Below are positions 7,810-16,317 of a stretch of 64,000 nt of DNA, one piece after another. Made by a program: the position numbers and the translations under genes. The notes under the pieces were generated by a model. That model had not been told where the DNA came from and searched no databases. It saw only the letters and a list, made by a program, of their open reading frames with translations. Position 1 is the first letter of the stretch; every line of letters begins with the position of its first letter. Location: the NCBI RefSeq assembly GCF_042655485.1, contig NZ_JBHSMC010000011.1:62001-126000 (forward strand). Direction: 5' to 3'. The DNA comes from Lederbergia graminis. GTDB lineage: Bacteria > Bacillota > Bacilli > Bacillales > Bacillaceae_C.

Positions 7810-8688
7810 ATGATACATACAAAAATAAGAATAAATGAGCAATGGGCTAATTTATCACTGCAACAATTGTTTCGTGATATTTGGCAGGCTCCCAAAAAAC
7901 TAACTCATGAACTAAGAATGAGTAAAAATGTATCAGTTAATGGAGAAATTGGTAATTGGACAAAGCAATTAAGCGAAGGCGATATGATGGAGATTGTTTT
8001 TTCTGATAGTGTTACAACTTATAAATATTATGAAGAACCTATTAATGTTTTATATGAGGATGAACATTTATTCGTTGTTAATAAACGAGCAAATATGCAA
8101 ACTCATCCTAATACGAATGAAACTGATACATTGCTGAATGCTGTTGCAGCATATTTTGACTCTAAGGATGAGGATCGCTTCTTCCAGCCAGTTCACCGAC
8201 TTGATAAGGATACAACGGGCGCTATTTTATTTGCTAAAAACCCGTTAAGCTTAGCTGTTTTACATAAGTTGCTCGAGGAAAGAGCGATTAAGAGAACTTA
8301 TTGGGCTCTTGCTGACGGTTTATTAAAAGCGAAGCAAGGAAAGATAAACGAACCGATTGGTCGTGATCGTCATCACGCTACAAGAAGACGGGTCTCTAAA
8401 ACAGGACAAACTGCTATCACAAATTATCGTGTAGTAAAGTTATTCCCTGAAAAACGACTATCTCTCATTGAATGTCAGCTTGATACTGGTAGAACACATC
8501 AAATTCGAGTTCATTTACAGCATATTGGACATCCACTTGCTGGAGATACACTCTACGGAGGAAGTCCTATCTTCCCACGCCAAGCACTGCATGCGAAAAA
8601 AATTGAATTCATTCATCCATTCACATTAGAAAAAATAAATGTGGAGGCACCATTTATAGACTCCCCTCCCATTTTTCCAAAAGTATAA
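7810..8688 (+). CDS. yhcT: RluA-family pseudouridine synthase, YhcT-like
   Basis: Isomerises specific uridines of structured RNA, probably rRNA, to pseudouridine. At 292 residues it has a short S4-like N-terminal region (1-70) and a catalytic domain (75-290). The catalytic aspartate is Asp132 in PVHRLDKDTTGAIL. Further family motifs are KRTYWAL and DTGRTHQIRVHLQHIGHPL. It is monocistronic with its own terminator. A second, shorter RluA paralogue is at 49279-49947. The exact RNA target cannot be read from the sequence. Confidence 0.93.
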   Translation: MIHTKIRINEQWANLSLQQLFRDIWQAPKKLTHELRMSKNVSVNGEIGNWTKQLSEGDMMEIVFSDSVTTYKYYEEPINVLYEDEHLFVVNKRANMQTHPNTNETDTLLNAVAAYFDSKDEDRFFQPVHRLDKDTTGAILFAKNPLSLAVLHKLLEERAIKRTYWALADGLLKAKQGKINEPIGRDRHHATRRRVSKTGQTAITNYRVVKLFPEKRLSLIECQLDTGRTHQIRVHLQHIGHPLAGDTLYGGSPIFPRQALHAKKIEFIHPFTLEKINVEAPFIDSPPIFPKV

Positions 8689-8718
8689 GAGACTGGGACA
8701 AAGGAATAATGGTGAAGT

Positions 8719-8756
8719 CAAAAACCGAACTATAGCTCAAGATAGTTCGGTTTTTT
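8719..8756 (+). terminator. Terminator of yhcT
   Basis: AAAAACCGAACTAT and ATAGTTCGGTTTTTT flank an 8-base loop. Confidence 0.9.
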
Positions 8757-8794
8757 ATCAATCTATACGATTTAAAAGTTACAGCGTAGGCAAT

Positions 8795-8842
8795 ACACGA
8801 AGACTCCTATGGAAAGCAAAGCCGCCTAGAACGGAAATCAAC
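8795..8842. repeat. Remnant of the GTTGATT...AATCAAC repeat family
   Basis: Contains ACGAAGACTCCTATGG and ends GCCTAGAACGGAAATCAAC, matching the right end of the copy at 32569-32664. The left end is missing. Confidence 0.5.
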
Positions 8843-8886
8843 AACGACATGTTACCATATCGTAAAAATCAAGGGACTATTATTGC

Positions 8887-9498
8887 CTATTGATTACCCT
8901 TTTTCACCCATTCCGCAACGGTAACCGTTCTTTTCGCTTGATGCTTAACAGCTCCTTGAACATCTTCTATCATTTTTCCATTTTGATCAACAGATACACT
9001 CGTACCATATGGATTTCCACCAGCTCCAAATAAAACTGGATCTGTGTAGCCAGGTGCCACAACAATAGCACCCCAATGGTACATTGTCGTATACAAGGAT
9101 AATATAGTTGCTTCTTGTCCACCATGTGGATTTTGAGCAGAGGACATCGCACTTACGACTTTATTCACTAATTTACCTTGTGCCCACAGTCCACCTTGTG
9201 TGTCGAAGAATTGCTTCATTTGACTCGCAACATTACCAAATCGGGTTGGTACACTGAATATAATGGCATCTGCCCATTCGAGATCAGCAGATGTTGCTTC
9301 AGGTACATCTTTCGTAGCATCTACATGTGCTTTCCAAGCAGGATTGGATTCAATCGCTGCTGGTGGTGCTAATTCAGGAACCTTTACAATTTTCACTTCA
9401 GCTCCCGCTTCTTTAGCGCCTTCTTCCGCCCATTGTGCAAGTTGGTAATTCGTACCTGTAGAACTGTAATAAACAATCGCTAGTTTTACATTAGACAT
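8887..9498 (-). CDS. wrbA: NAD(P)H:quinone oxidoreductase type IV, WrbA family
   Basis: Flavodoxin-fold FMN enzyme that reduces quinones by two electrons, protecting against redox cycling. The 203-residue length is typical. Visible motifs are the phosphate-binding loop YYSSTGTNYQLA (from residue 10), the flavin loop PTRFGN, and SAQNPHGGQE followed by HWGAIVVAPGY. The protein is cytoplasmic. It is monocistronic, divergent from the DCC-family gene, and has no obvious regulatory partner next to it. Confidence 0.95.
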   Translation of the reverse strand: MSNVKLAIVYYSSTGTNYQLAQWAEEGAKEAGAEVKIVKVPELAPPAAIESNPAWKAHVDATKDVPEATSADLEWADAIIFSVPTRFGNVASQMKQFFDTQGGLWAQGKLVNKVVSAMSSAQNPHGGQEATILSLYTTMYHWGAIVVAPGYTDPVLFGAGGNPYGTSVSVDQNGKMIEDVQGAVKHQAKRTVTVAEWVKKGNQ

Positions 9499-9643
9499 AG
9501 TTTCTTTTCCTCCATTTTCATTCTGACCAAAAAGTCTTCCCTAGTATGTGAAAGTTGTGCTATTTTTACACAGAAAAATGCATTGCTTTCACCATACTTC
9601 TTAGTTCATAATGAAAATAGAACGATGTGCAAGGAGGGTTTCT

Positions 9644-10039
9644 ATGGGACAGAGAATTGTACTCTTTGATGGAGAATGTAATTTTTGTGATACAAGTGTG
9701 CAATTTATTATTAAACGAGACCCAAATGGATTCTTTCATTTTGCTTCATTACAAAGTGATGTCGGACAGTCAATGCGAAAAAAATATAATATCCCAGAAA
9801 ATATCGATAGCATGCTATTAATTGAAAACGAGAAAGCATATATGAGAAGCACCGCAGCACTTAAAATATGTAAAAAATTAACTGGAGCTTGGAAACTATT
9901 TTATTTATTTATCATCATTCCACCACCTATTAGGAATATAGTTTATAATTATGTGGCTAAAAACCGTTATAAATGGTTTGGGAAAATGGATCAGTGCATG
10001 ATTCCTCCTCCAGAAATTAGAAGCAGATTTCTTTCTTAA
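9644..10039 (+). CDS. DCC family thiol-disulfide oxidoreductase (DUF393, YuxK-like)
   Basis: A 131-residue member of the DUF393/DCC family, named for conserved Asp-Cys-Cys residues. The motif LFDGECNFC gives Cys12 and Cys15. Family members are proposed thiol-disulfide oxidoreductases, with little direct proof. The C-terminal part carries the conserved NRYKWFGK stretch. The start at 9644 is set by AAGGAGGG, 8 bases upstream. The frame is open from 9611 without a site. A strong terminator follows, so it is a single-gene unit. Confidence 0.87.
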   Translation: MGQRIVLFDGECNFCDTSVQFIIKRDPNGFFHFASLQSDVGQSMRKKYNIPENIDSMLLIENEKAYMRSTAALKICKKLTGAWKLFYLFIIIPPPIRNIVYNYVAKNRYKWFGKMDQCMIPPPEIRSRFLS

Positions 10040-10041
10040 AT

Positions 10042-10068
10042 GCGTTCCGAAAAAGGAATGCTTTTTTT
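10042..10068 (+). terminator. Terminator of the DCC-family gene
   Basis: GCGTTCC and GGAATGC form a short stem with a GAAAAA loop followed by seven T. Confidence 0.85.
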
Positions 10069-10146
10069 GTTCGAACATTGTTTATGCTCCATCTTGACGT
10101 GAAAAATTAACATTATAGGATATTTCTCTTGCAAATAACGTTAGTA

Positions 10147-10182
10147 ACGAATATTATAATTAATGGTCTTATAAATGTTCGT
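10147..10182 (+). promoter_or_regulatory. Candidate PurR operator (paired PurBox) of the purine permease gene
   Basis: ACGAATATTA (from 10147) and an inverted TAAATGTTCGT (10172-10182) form the two arms, with about 16 bases between the extended arms. This matches the B. subtilis PurBox geometry (CGAAC core, inverted pair, 16-17 bp apart). TATAAT at 10155-10160 lies inside the operator. Confidence 0.6.
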
Positions 10183-10198
10183 ATTTCGGAGGTATTCG

Positions 10199-11497
10199 AT
10201 GTTTAAATTAAAAGAAAACAACACGAATGTAAAAACAGAATTAATTGCTGGATTAACTACTTTTCTCACGATGGCATACATAATTGTGGTCAATCCTATT
10301 ATCTTGAAAGATGCCGGTGTACCTTTCGAGCAAGTATTTTCTGCAACGATTATCGCTACTGTGATCGGGACTTTGTGGATGGCACTGGCTGCAAATTATC
10401 CAATTGCAATTGCTCCAGGTATGGGATTAAATGCTTACTTCGCTTATTCTGTAGTTGAAACACATAATATTAGTTATCAAACAGCATTTGCTGCAGTATT
10501 TGTTGCCGGTATTATTTTTATTATTTTATCGTTAACTCCGTTTCGGAAAGTGTTAATCGAGGCAATTCCGGAGAACTTAAAAAATGGGATTACTGCTGGA
10601 ATTGGGCTGTTTATAGCTTTTATTGGGATGAGAATGTCAGGATTAATTGTTGCACATCCTGATAATCTAGTAAAACTTGGAGATCTTCATGCATCTGGTA
10701 CACTCCTTACATTACTAGGTTTAGCTATAACATTAATCTTAATGGCACTTAGAGTTCATGGAGCATTATTTATTGGCATGATTGTAACTGGATTAATAGC
10801 ATTTTTCACTGGTGATTTAAGCTTTGAAAAAGGATTTATGGACACACCTTCTCTTCCAGAAGGAATGATTATTACAAATCCCATTACGGCATTTGTAGAG
10901 GTATGGGACCATGCTCTCTATGCAGTTGTCTTCTCCTTCTTACTCGTTACGATTTTTGACACTACTGGAACGATGATTGGTGTAGCGAAGCAAGCAGGAT
11001 TAATGAAAGGTAACACGATGCCACGTGCACGCCAAGCCTTATTAGCAGACTCTGTTGCTACTACAGCAGGTGCTATGTTTGGTACGAGTCCGACAAGTGC
11101 ATATGTTGAATCATCTTCAGGTGTTGCAGCTGGTGGCCGAACTGGATTAACAACTGTAACTGTTGCCATATTATTTTTAATCGCTGCATTTTTCGGCCCA
11201 CTTGTTGATGCTGTTTCAGGAATTACTGCTATTACATCACCAGCACTCATTATCGTAGGTAGTTTAATGATCGGTGCCGTTGCTAATATTAAATGGAATG
11301 AAATTGATGAAGCATTTCCTGCGTTTCTTATCATACTAAGCATGCCACTAACATCAAGTATTGCAACCGGGATTGCGCTAGGTTTTATTTCTTATCCTAT
11401 TTTAAAAATCGTTACAGGCAAATGGCGCTCCGTGCATCCATTAGTCTATATTTTTGCAGTATTATTTTTCTATCAACTAGTGTTTTTGCCACACTAA
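10199..11497 (+). CDS. NCS2-family purine permease (guanine/hypoxanthine, PbuG/PbuO type)
   Basis: Proton-coupled nucleobase importer of the AzgA-like NCS2 subfamily. The 432-residue protein has about 12-13 membrane helices. Diagnostic stretches are the N-terminal TELIAGLTTFLTMAYIIVVNP, GMGLNAYFAY, and the substrate-region block FDTTGTMIGVAKQAG. GTSPTSAYVESSSGVAAGGRTG is also present. The start at 10199 is set by GGAGG, 6 bases upstream, rather than the open frame from 10175. A paired PurBox-like operator overlaps the promoter region, so repression by PurR when purines are plentiful is expected. No purine riboswitch was found. Substrate choice among guanine, hypoxanthine and adenine cannot be read directly. 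Confidence 0.93.
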   Translation: MFKLKENNTNVKTELIAGLTTFLTMAYIIVVNPIILKDAGVPFEQVFSATIIATVIGTLWMALAANYPIAIAPGMGLNAYFAYSVVETHNISYQTAFAAVFVAGIIFIILSLTPFRKVLIEAIPENLKNGITAGIGLFIAFIGMRMSGLIVAHPDNLVKLGDLHASGTLLTLLGLAITLILMALRVHGALFIGMIVTGLIAFFTGDLSFEKGFMDTPSLPEGMIITNPITAFVEVWDHALYAVVFSFLLVTIFDTTGTMIGVAKQAGLMKGNTMPRARQALLADSVATTAGAMFGTSPTSAYVESSSGVAAGGRTGLTTVTVAILFLIAAFFGPLVDAVSGITAITSPALIIVGSLMIGAVANIKWNEIDEAFPAFLIILSMPLTSSIATGIALGFISYPILKIVTGKWRSVHPLVYIFAVLFFYQLVFLPH

Positions 11498-11500
11498 GCC

Positions 11501-11536
11501 AAAAACCGTTGGATTAATCAATCCAACGGTTTTTTA
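11501..11536. terminator. Bidirectional terminator between the purine permease and a zinc-ribbon gene
   Basis: AAAAACCGTTGGATT and AATCCAACGGTTTTTT with an AATC loop. The stop codon of the minus-strand gene lies inside it. Confidence 0.92.
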
Positions 11537-11852
11537 CTTTCCTCTCATGACGATAACCACAATAAGGGCACGAGGACCTATCTTCCTCATATTCATATTT
11601 ACATTTCGGACAATTTTTCATTTTTTTCTTTTTCTTTGTTTCCTGATGCTCTACTAATTCATCTTGTTTGTTTAATTTAAATAAAATTGTATTTTGATTT
11701 TCTATTATCTTTGCTAATGCAATGAGTGTGATTGCTGAAACAATAGATCCAAAAATAGCAATGAGAAGACCTAATAATGAATTTGTTAGTAAACCAGAAA
11801 TAACCCCAACTACTATCACCATTATCCCAAGGACATATAAAGCCGTTACCAT
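11514..11852 (-). CDS. Small membrane protein with C-terminal zinc ribbon
   Basis: A 112-residue protein with two transmembrane helices (about 5-22 and 26-49), a coiled Lys-rich linker (KKKKKMKN), and a C-terminal zinc ribbon. The ribbon is Cys-x-x-Cys (NCPKCKYEY) and Cys-x-x-Cys (SCPYCGYRH). It is not recognised as a named family. The architecture suggests a membrane-tethered cytoplasmic zinc-binding head. It lies 22 bp after the ABC transporter ATPase gene on the same strand and may be co-transcribed with the importer operon. Confidence 0.75.
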   Translation of the reverse strand: MVTALYVLGIMVIVVGVISGLLTNSLLGLLIAIFGSIVSAITLIALAKIIENQNTILFKLNKQDELVEHQETKKKKKMKNCPKCKYEYEEDRSSCPYCGYRHERKVKNRWID

Positions 11853-11874
11853 GTAAGACCCCCTTTTTATGGAA

Positions 11875-12672
11875 TTACACGGATAATAAGGTCTTATCGT
11901 CTACTAGTTTTTCTCCTCGTATTCGTTGGAATTCTGCCATTAATTTATCAATGGTAAGGTCTTTTTTCTGCCCTTCATCCACTTGGAGGATGATTTGTCC
12001 TTTATCCATCATAATTAATCGATTTCCAAGGTCTAATGCCTGTTGCATATTATGCGTAACCATCAATGTTGTTAATTGGTACTTTTCAACTAGCTGCTTT
12101 GTTAAGTTTGTAATTAATTCAGCTCGAGATGGATCAAGTGCTGCTGTATGTTCGTCTAATAAGAGAATCGATGGCTGTGTAAAAGTTGCCATTAACAGCG
12201 ATAATGCTTGCCTTTCTCCTCCTGAAAGTAAACCAACTTTTGCATTTAGACGGTTTTCTAAGTTAAGATGCAATGCCTCTAAAGACTCTTTGAAAAACTC
12301 TCTTCTTTTCTTATCGATCCCTTTTTTTAAGCCACGCTTTTTATTTCGAGAAAAAGCCATTGCTAAATTCTCTTCAATTGTCATTGATGGTGCTGTTCCT
12401 GCCATCGGATCTTGGAATACCCTACCTATTAATTGCGAACGTTTATATTCTGGTTGCTTCGTCACATTTTTATCGGCAATTAATACTTCGCCAATATCTG
12501 GTACGAGAGCCCCTGAAATCATGTTCATTAACGTAGATTTCCCAGCCCCATTACTCCCAATGATGGTTACGAAGTCGCCTTGCTTCAGCTCCAGATTAAT
12601 TTCATCGAGGGCAATTTTCTCATCTGGTGTACCTTCATTAAAAATCTTATTAATCTGTTCCAGTCTTAACAA
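11875..12672 (-). CDS. ABC transporter ATP-binding protein (TrpXYZ/YufN-like importer)
   Basis: ATPase subunit of an importer. Walker A is GSNGAGKST (39-47), the signature is LSGGERQ (149-155) and Walker B is ILLLDE (169-174). The H-loop is VTHNM. The signature has GGERQ rather than GGQQQ, as usual in this branch. The most likely start is TTG at 12672, with GGGGAGG 9 bases upstream. The ATG at 12690 overlaps that site. Either way the gene overlaps the end of the permease gene, indicating translational coupling. It is the third gene of the substrate-binding protein, permease, ATPase operon. Confidence 0.9.
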   Translation of the reverse strand: MLRLEQINKIFNEGTPDEKIALDEINLELKQGDFVTIIGSNGAGKSTLMNMISGALVPDIGEVLIADKNVTKQPEYKRSQLIGRVFQDPMAGTAPSMTIEENLAMAFSRNKKRGLKKGIDKKRREFFKESLEALHLNLENRLNAKVGLLSGGERQALSLLMATFTQPSILLLDEHTAALDPSRAELITNLTKQLVEKYQLTTLMVTHNMQQALDLGNRLIMMDKGQIILQVDEGQKKDLTIDKLMAEFQRIRGEKLVDDKTLLSV

Positions 12673-13699
12673 TTGACTTCGCCTCCCCATCTACTGACAT
12701 TTGAAGGGATTTTTCAGCACGTCGCTTAGCTTTGCGCCTTGCTTCTTTTCTTTTGGAAAGCATTTGAGGAATTACTAAAGCTAGGATAACGATAATTGCA
12801 GTAATTAATTTCGTATCTCCTGATTCAAGAAATTCAGCTCTTAGTGCTAGCGCGATGATAATACGATATATAATCGCTCCACCAATAATGGCAAATGTAG
12901 TACGAACGATTGATTTCGTTCCAAAGATTGCTTCTCCGATTATGACAGAAGCTAATCCGACGATAATCATCCCTATCCCCATCGTAATATCGGAAGATCC
13001 TGCGTATTGAGCAAATAGTGCACCAGAGAATGCTACAAGAGCATTAGATAGTCCAAGGCCAAGAATTACAAGATTATCTGTATTGGCAGAGAAGCTGCGA
13101 ATCATCTTCTTGTTATCTCCAGTTGCTCGTATCGCTAGACCAACTTCTGTTCGTAAAAACCAATCCGTAATTAATTTTATTAAGATAATAATAATTAAGA
13201 TAACTAATAACGTTCCATAAGTTGATGGTAAGAATTCTACACCCATGGAGGTTAAGATATTATTAATGGAAGTATCAATACCTAACTTACTCCAAAAATC
13301 AGCAAACATCGTAAATATCGTTTCTTCTCTCATCAACGGTATATTAGAACGTCCTGCTGTAGATCCAGCATCTAACGTCATACCCATTATTCTTAAGTTA
13401 ATAGAATAGAGAGCAATCATCATTAAAATACCAGACAAAAGGGAATTGATTTTCCCTTTTGTATGGAGAATACCCGTAAAACAACCTGCGATAAAACCAA
13501 TAACTAATGCCGTAAATGTAGCTAAAACGGGGTTATATCCAAGTACAATCATCGTTGCTGCTGTACCAGTACCTGTAACAAAACTCCCATCTACTGTAAG
13601 GTCCGGAAAGTCAAGCACACGAAATGTTAAATAAACACCAAGCGCCATGATGGCATAGATGATTCCTTGCTCTACGGAGCCGAACATTGCTGCAAACAT
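12650..13699 (-). CDS. ABC transporter permease, BPD_transp_2 family
   Basis: A 349-residue integral membrane permease with about 8-9 helices. N-terminal SVEQGIIYAIMALGVYLTFRVLDFPDLTVDGSF is a region typical of the TrpY-like, branched-chain type permease family. The C-terminus is a Lys/Arg-rich cytoplasmic tail (about 305-349). AGGAGA precedes the ATG. It sits 17 bp after the substrate-binding lipoprotein gene and overlaps the ATPase gene. The cargo is not determined by sequence. Homologues are annotated as tryptophan/tyrosine or nucleoside-related importers. Confidence 0.9.
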   Translation of the reverse strand: MFAAMFGSVEQGIIYAIMALGVYLTFRVLDFPDLTVDGSFVTGTGTAATMIVLGYNPVLATFTALVIGFIAGCFTGILHTKGKINSLLSGILMMIALYSINLRIMGMTLDAGSTAGRSNIPLMREETIFTMFADFWSKLGIDTSINNILTSMGVEFLPSTYGTLLVILIIIILIKLITDWFLRTEVGLAIRATGDNKKMIRSFSANTDNLVILGLGLSNALVAFSGALFAQYAGSSDITMGIGMIIVGLASVIIGEAIFGTKSIVRTTFAIIGGAIIYRIIIALALRAEFLESGDTKLITAIIVILALVIPQMLSKRKEARRKAKRRAEKSLQMSVDGEAKSIVKTGTD

Positions 13700-13716
13700 A
13701 AAGAATCATCTCCTAT

Positions 13717-14712
13717 CTATTCTAATTCAGCGTTCCATTCATCTTTTATTTCTAATTCAATTGTTTTTGCTGTTTCTTCATTTACTACAAATTTTAAGTT
13801 TTGTGGTACTTGTACAGGAATATCTGCTGGTTTTGTACCATCTTTCAATATTTTCACTGCCATTTGTCCAGCTTCATATCCAATATCAAAATATTCAAAA
13901 CCATAAGCAGCTAATCCGCCTTTTCGTACGGAGTCAAATTCACCGACCATTAATGGCATTTTATTTTGATTCGCAACTGCAATAACAGACTCAAGAGCTG
14001 ATACTACTGTATTATCCGTGAAGATGTAGAAAGCATCTACTTTACCTAGCAATGATTCTGTCGCTTGTTTAACCTCAGCTGCTGTGGATACAGAAGCTTC
14101 TTCCAAATTCATATCTAAATCATCGAGAACTTTTTTAATAGCATCTACTTGAGCACGTGAGTTTTGTTCACCTGCATTAAATACGATACCAACGCTCTCA
14201 GCACCTAGTTGTTCTTTTAGGAACTTAAATGTATTTGGAATCGCATCAGGGTGGTTATCTAATGTACCTGTAATATTTGCACCTGGTTTTTCGTTGGAAT
14301 CTACTAATTGAGCTGAAATTGCATCTGTTACAGATGTAAATACGATCGGAATATCTGCTGTTGCATTCGCAACTGCTTGTGCACTAGGAGTTGAATTAGC
14401 AAAAATTAAATCAACATTAGAGTTTACTAGATTCGTAGCAATCGTAGTATTCATACTGGAATCATTTTGCGCATTTTGCACATCATATTCGACATCTAGT
14501 CCAGCATCAGACAACGCTTTCTTAAAACCGTCAAATGCTGCATTTAAGGAATCATGTTCTACTATTTGCGTAACACCGATTTTATACTTTTCTTTCGCAT
14601 CTCCATTTTTATTTCCATCATCGTCTGATTTAGAGTCACCTTGTCCACATGCAGATAATAACAATGCTGCACCTAAGAGGACAGCTGCCCCTTTTTTCCA
14701 TTTTAACTTCAT
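13717..14712 (-). CDS. ABC transporter substrate-binding lipoprotein (ABC_sub_bind, TrpX-like)
   Basis: A 331-residue lipoprotein. The signal peptide ends in LLLSAC, with lipidated Cys22, followed by an Asp/Ser/Gly-rich linker. The mature domain starts at about residue 43 (KYKIGVTQIVEHDSLN), which is characteristic of the ABC_sub_bind/TrpX family. FANSTPSAQAVANAT and IPIVFTSVTD are further family blocks. It captures a small ligand outside the membrane for the adjacent permease and ATPase. A sigma-A promoter lies 61 bases upstream. No T-box or trp-type leader could be seen, so the ligand remains open. Confidence 0.9.
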   Translation of the reverse strand: MKLKWKKGAAVLLGAALLLSACGQGDSKSDDDGNKNGDAKEKYKIGVTQIVEHDSLNAAFDGFKKALSDAGLDVEYDVQNAQNDSSMNTTIATNLVNSNVDLIFANSTPSAQAVANATADIPIVFTSVTDAISAQLVDSNEKPGANITGTLDNHPDAIPNTFKFLKEQLGAESVGIVFNAGEQNSRAQVDAIKKVLDDLDMNLEEASVSTAAEVKQATESLLGKVDAFYIFTDNTVVSALESVIAVANQNKMPLMVGEFDSVRKGGLAAYGFEYFDIGYEAGQMAVKILKDGTKPADIPVQVPQNLKFVVNEETAKTIELEIKDEWNAELE

Positions 14713-14772
14713 CCAATTTCCTCCTCATTCTTCAACCCTTTTATGTAATAAAGCCACCAATATTTTATCGTT

Positions 14773-14801
14773 ATGGTACACTGACAAGCGCCAATTGTCA
14801 A
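14773..14801 (-). promoter_or_regulatory. Sigma-A promoter of the TrpX-like ABC operon
   Basis: On the minus strand, a perfect TTGACA (14796-14801), a 17-base spacer and TACCAT (14773-14778). Confidence 0.75.
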
Positions 14802-14819
14802 TAAGTTTAAAATATACAA

Positions 14820-14856
14820 AAAACCTAGACACTTGTTCGTCTAGGTTCTTTTTTTA
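14820..14856 (-). terminator. Terminator of yhbH
   Basis: AACCTAGAC and GTCTAGGTT pair across an 8-base loop, with A and T tracts on either side. It sits at the 3' end of yhbH. Confidence 0.85.
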
Positions 14857-16020
14857 TACTGTTTGCCGATCTTCTTCCTTCTTGAAAAAGCTCTTCATTG
14901 CATGAAAAACATCTGCTTTTTGTTTTAAAATATAATAGTAAAATTTGTCGTCTTTAATATTTTTGTAGGCGGACATTAATGTCGAATTACGTTGATATTG
15001 ATTTACTTCTCCATAACCAAACATATTGGCTTTCTCCATAATTTCATTCACTAATTTGATGCAACGTGGATTATCCGATGTTAAATTATCTCCGTCTGAA
15101 AAATGGAATGGATAGATGTTATAACGTGCAGGATCATACTTTTCGGAAATTAATTCTAGTGCTTTTCGATAAACAGAAGAACATATCGTTCCACCGCTTT
15201 CCCCTTTTGAAAAGAAATCTTCCTCTGAAACTACTTTTGCTTCTGTATGATGAGCAATAAATTCAATTGTTACAGATTCATATTTCGTCCTTAAAAATCT
15301 CGTCATCCAGAAAAAGAAACTTCGTGCCATATACTTTTCCCATATTCCCATACTTCCACTCGTATCCATCATCGCAAGTACAACTGCTTTTGACTCCGGC
15401 TTCTGAATTTCATTCCATGTCTTAAACTTTAAATCTTCTGGATATATTGGATAGAATGCTGCCTGGCCACTTAAAGCATTTCGTTTAAATGCGGACATCA
15501 TTGTCCTTTTCTTATCAATATTACCCATTAATCCTGTTCTACGAATGTCATTATATTCTACTTCTTCTACTTTATTTAGATCCTGTTCTTTTCTTTGCAA
15601 ATTCGGTAATTCCAATTCCTTAAATAAAGCTTCTTCTATCTCCATTAAAGAAACTTCAGCTTCATAGTAATCTTCCCCTGCTTGATCACCAGCACCTTGC
15701 CCTTTTCCGGGTCCCTTCTGCGCAGAACCATCGCGAGCAACTACATCTCCAACTTTACTGTCACCATCGCCTTGGCCTACATGCTTGTTTTTATCATAGT
15801 TATAGCGGATCTTATATTCATCTAGTGACCTTATTGGTATTTTGACTACGTCCTTCCCGTCGGACATGATGATGCTTTCTTCTGTAATTAAATCAGGTAA
15901 ATTGCTACGAATCGCATCTTGAACTTTCTCTTGATGACGCTGCTGGTCATCATGACCTTTTCGGTGGAGGGACCAATCTTCCTGAGATATCGCGAACTGA
16001 TGATGCTCTGTATCTGCCAT
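14854..16020 (-). CDS. yhbH: YhbH family sporulation protein (DUF444, YeaH-like)
   Basis: A 388-residue protein of the UPF0229/YeaH family. A central Gly/Gln-rich linker (about 85-118) precedes a von Willebrand A-like domain with MIDAS motif DTSGSMG (219-225). The family works with the PrkA/YeaG kinase (here the adjacent gene) and SpoVR/YcgB. YhbH is a sigma-E-expressed sporulation protein in B. subtilis. Start ATG at 16020 with AGGAGG 8 bases upstream is preferred over the GTG two codons earlier, which is too close to the site. It lies 297 bp from prkA on the same strand, separated by a terminator-like hairpin. Confidence 0.93.
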   Translation of the reverse strand: MADTEHHQFAISQEDWSLHRKGHDDQQRHQEKVQDAIRSNLPDLITEESIIMSDGKDVVKIPIRSLDEYKIRYNYDKNKHVGQGDGDSKVGDVVARDGSAQKGPGKGQGAGDQAGEDYYEAEVSLMEIEEALFKELELPNLQRKEQDLNKVEEVEYNDIRRTGLMGNIDKKRTMMSAFKRNALSGQAAFYPIYPEDLKFKTWNEIQKPESKAVVLAMMDTSGSMGIWEKYMARSFFFWMTRFLRTKYESVTIEFIAHHTEAKVVSEEDFFSKGESGGTICSSVYRKALELISEKYDPARYNIYPFHFSDGDNLTSDNPRCIKLVNEIMEKANMFGYGEVNQYQRNSTLMSAYKNIKDDKFYYYILKQKADVFHAMKSFFKKEEDRQTV

Positions 16021-16267
16021 CTTCACACCCTCCTATAAAAATTCACATATTTTCGTCGATTGCATATAATAGGTCGACTTCATTATTCTTAGAGACATAA
16101 TCTCTAATTACTCTATCCTATGCATTTCGCAAAATATATTTACACTTAATTTCGAAAAATGGACGATTCAGATTTTTTGTACAACCTATATCGTTAAGTG
16201 CCTACAGCTTAAAATATCTAAACAATCTATAGGAAGTTTGCAGGATACTTTTTAGGAAAAATATTAA

Positions 16268-16311
16268 AATCCTTAGCTACAATGAATATTATTCAAATGT
16301 AGCTAAGGATT
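16268..16311 (-). terminator. Terminator of prkA
   Basis: ATCCTTAGCTACA and TGTAGCTAAGGAT form a perfect 13-bp stem just downstream of prkA. The T tract on the minus strand is modest. Confidence 0.75.
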
Positions 16312-16317
16312 CTTGAT

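Noticed and set aside
10040..10198. Purine riboswitch ahead of the permease
   Set aside because: The conserved aptamer loops are not present; the symmetry seen is better explained as a PurR operator.
11951..12676. Antisense open frame of 241 codons over the ABC ATPase gene
   Set aside because: The opposite strand encodes an ATPase with all motifs; the antisense product has no recognisable features.
14713..14853. T-box leader of the TrpX-like operon
   Set aside because: The leader is only about 55 bases long and lacks the T-box sequence. The hairpin farther upstream is the yhbH terminator.
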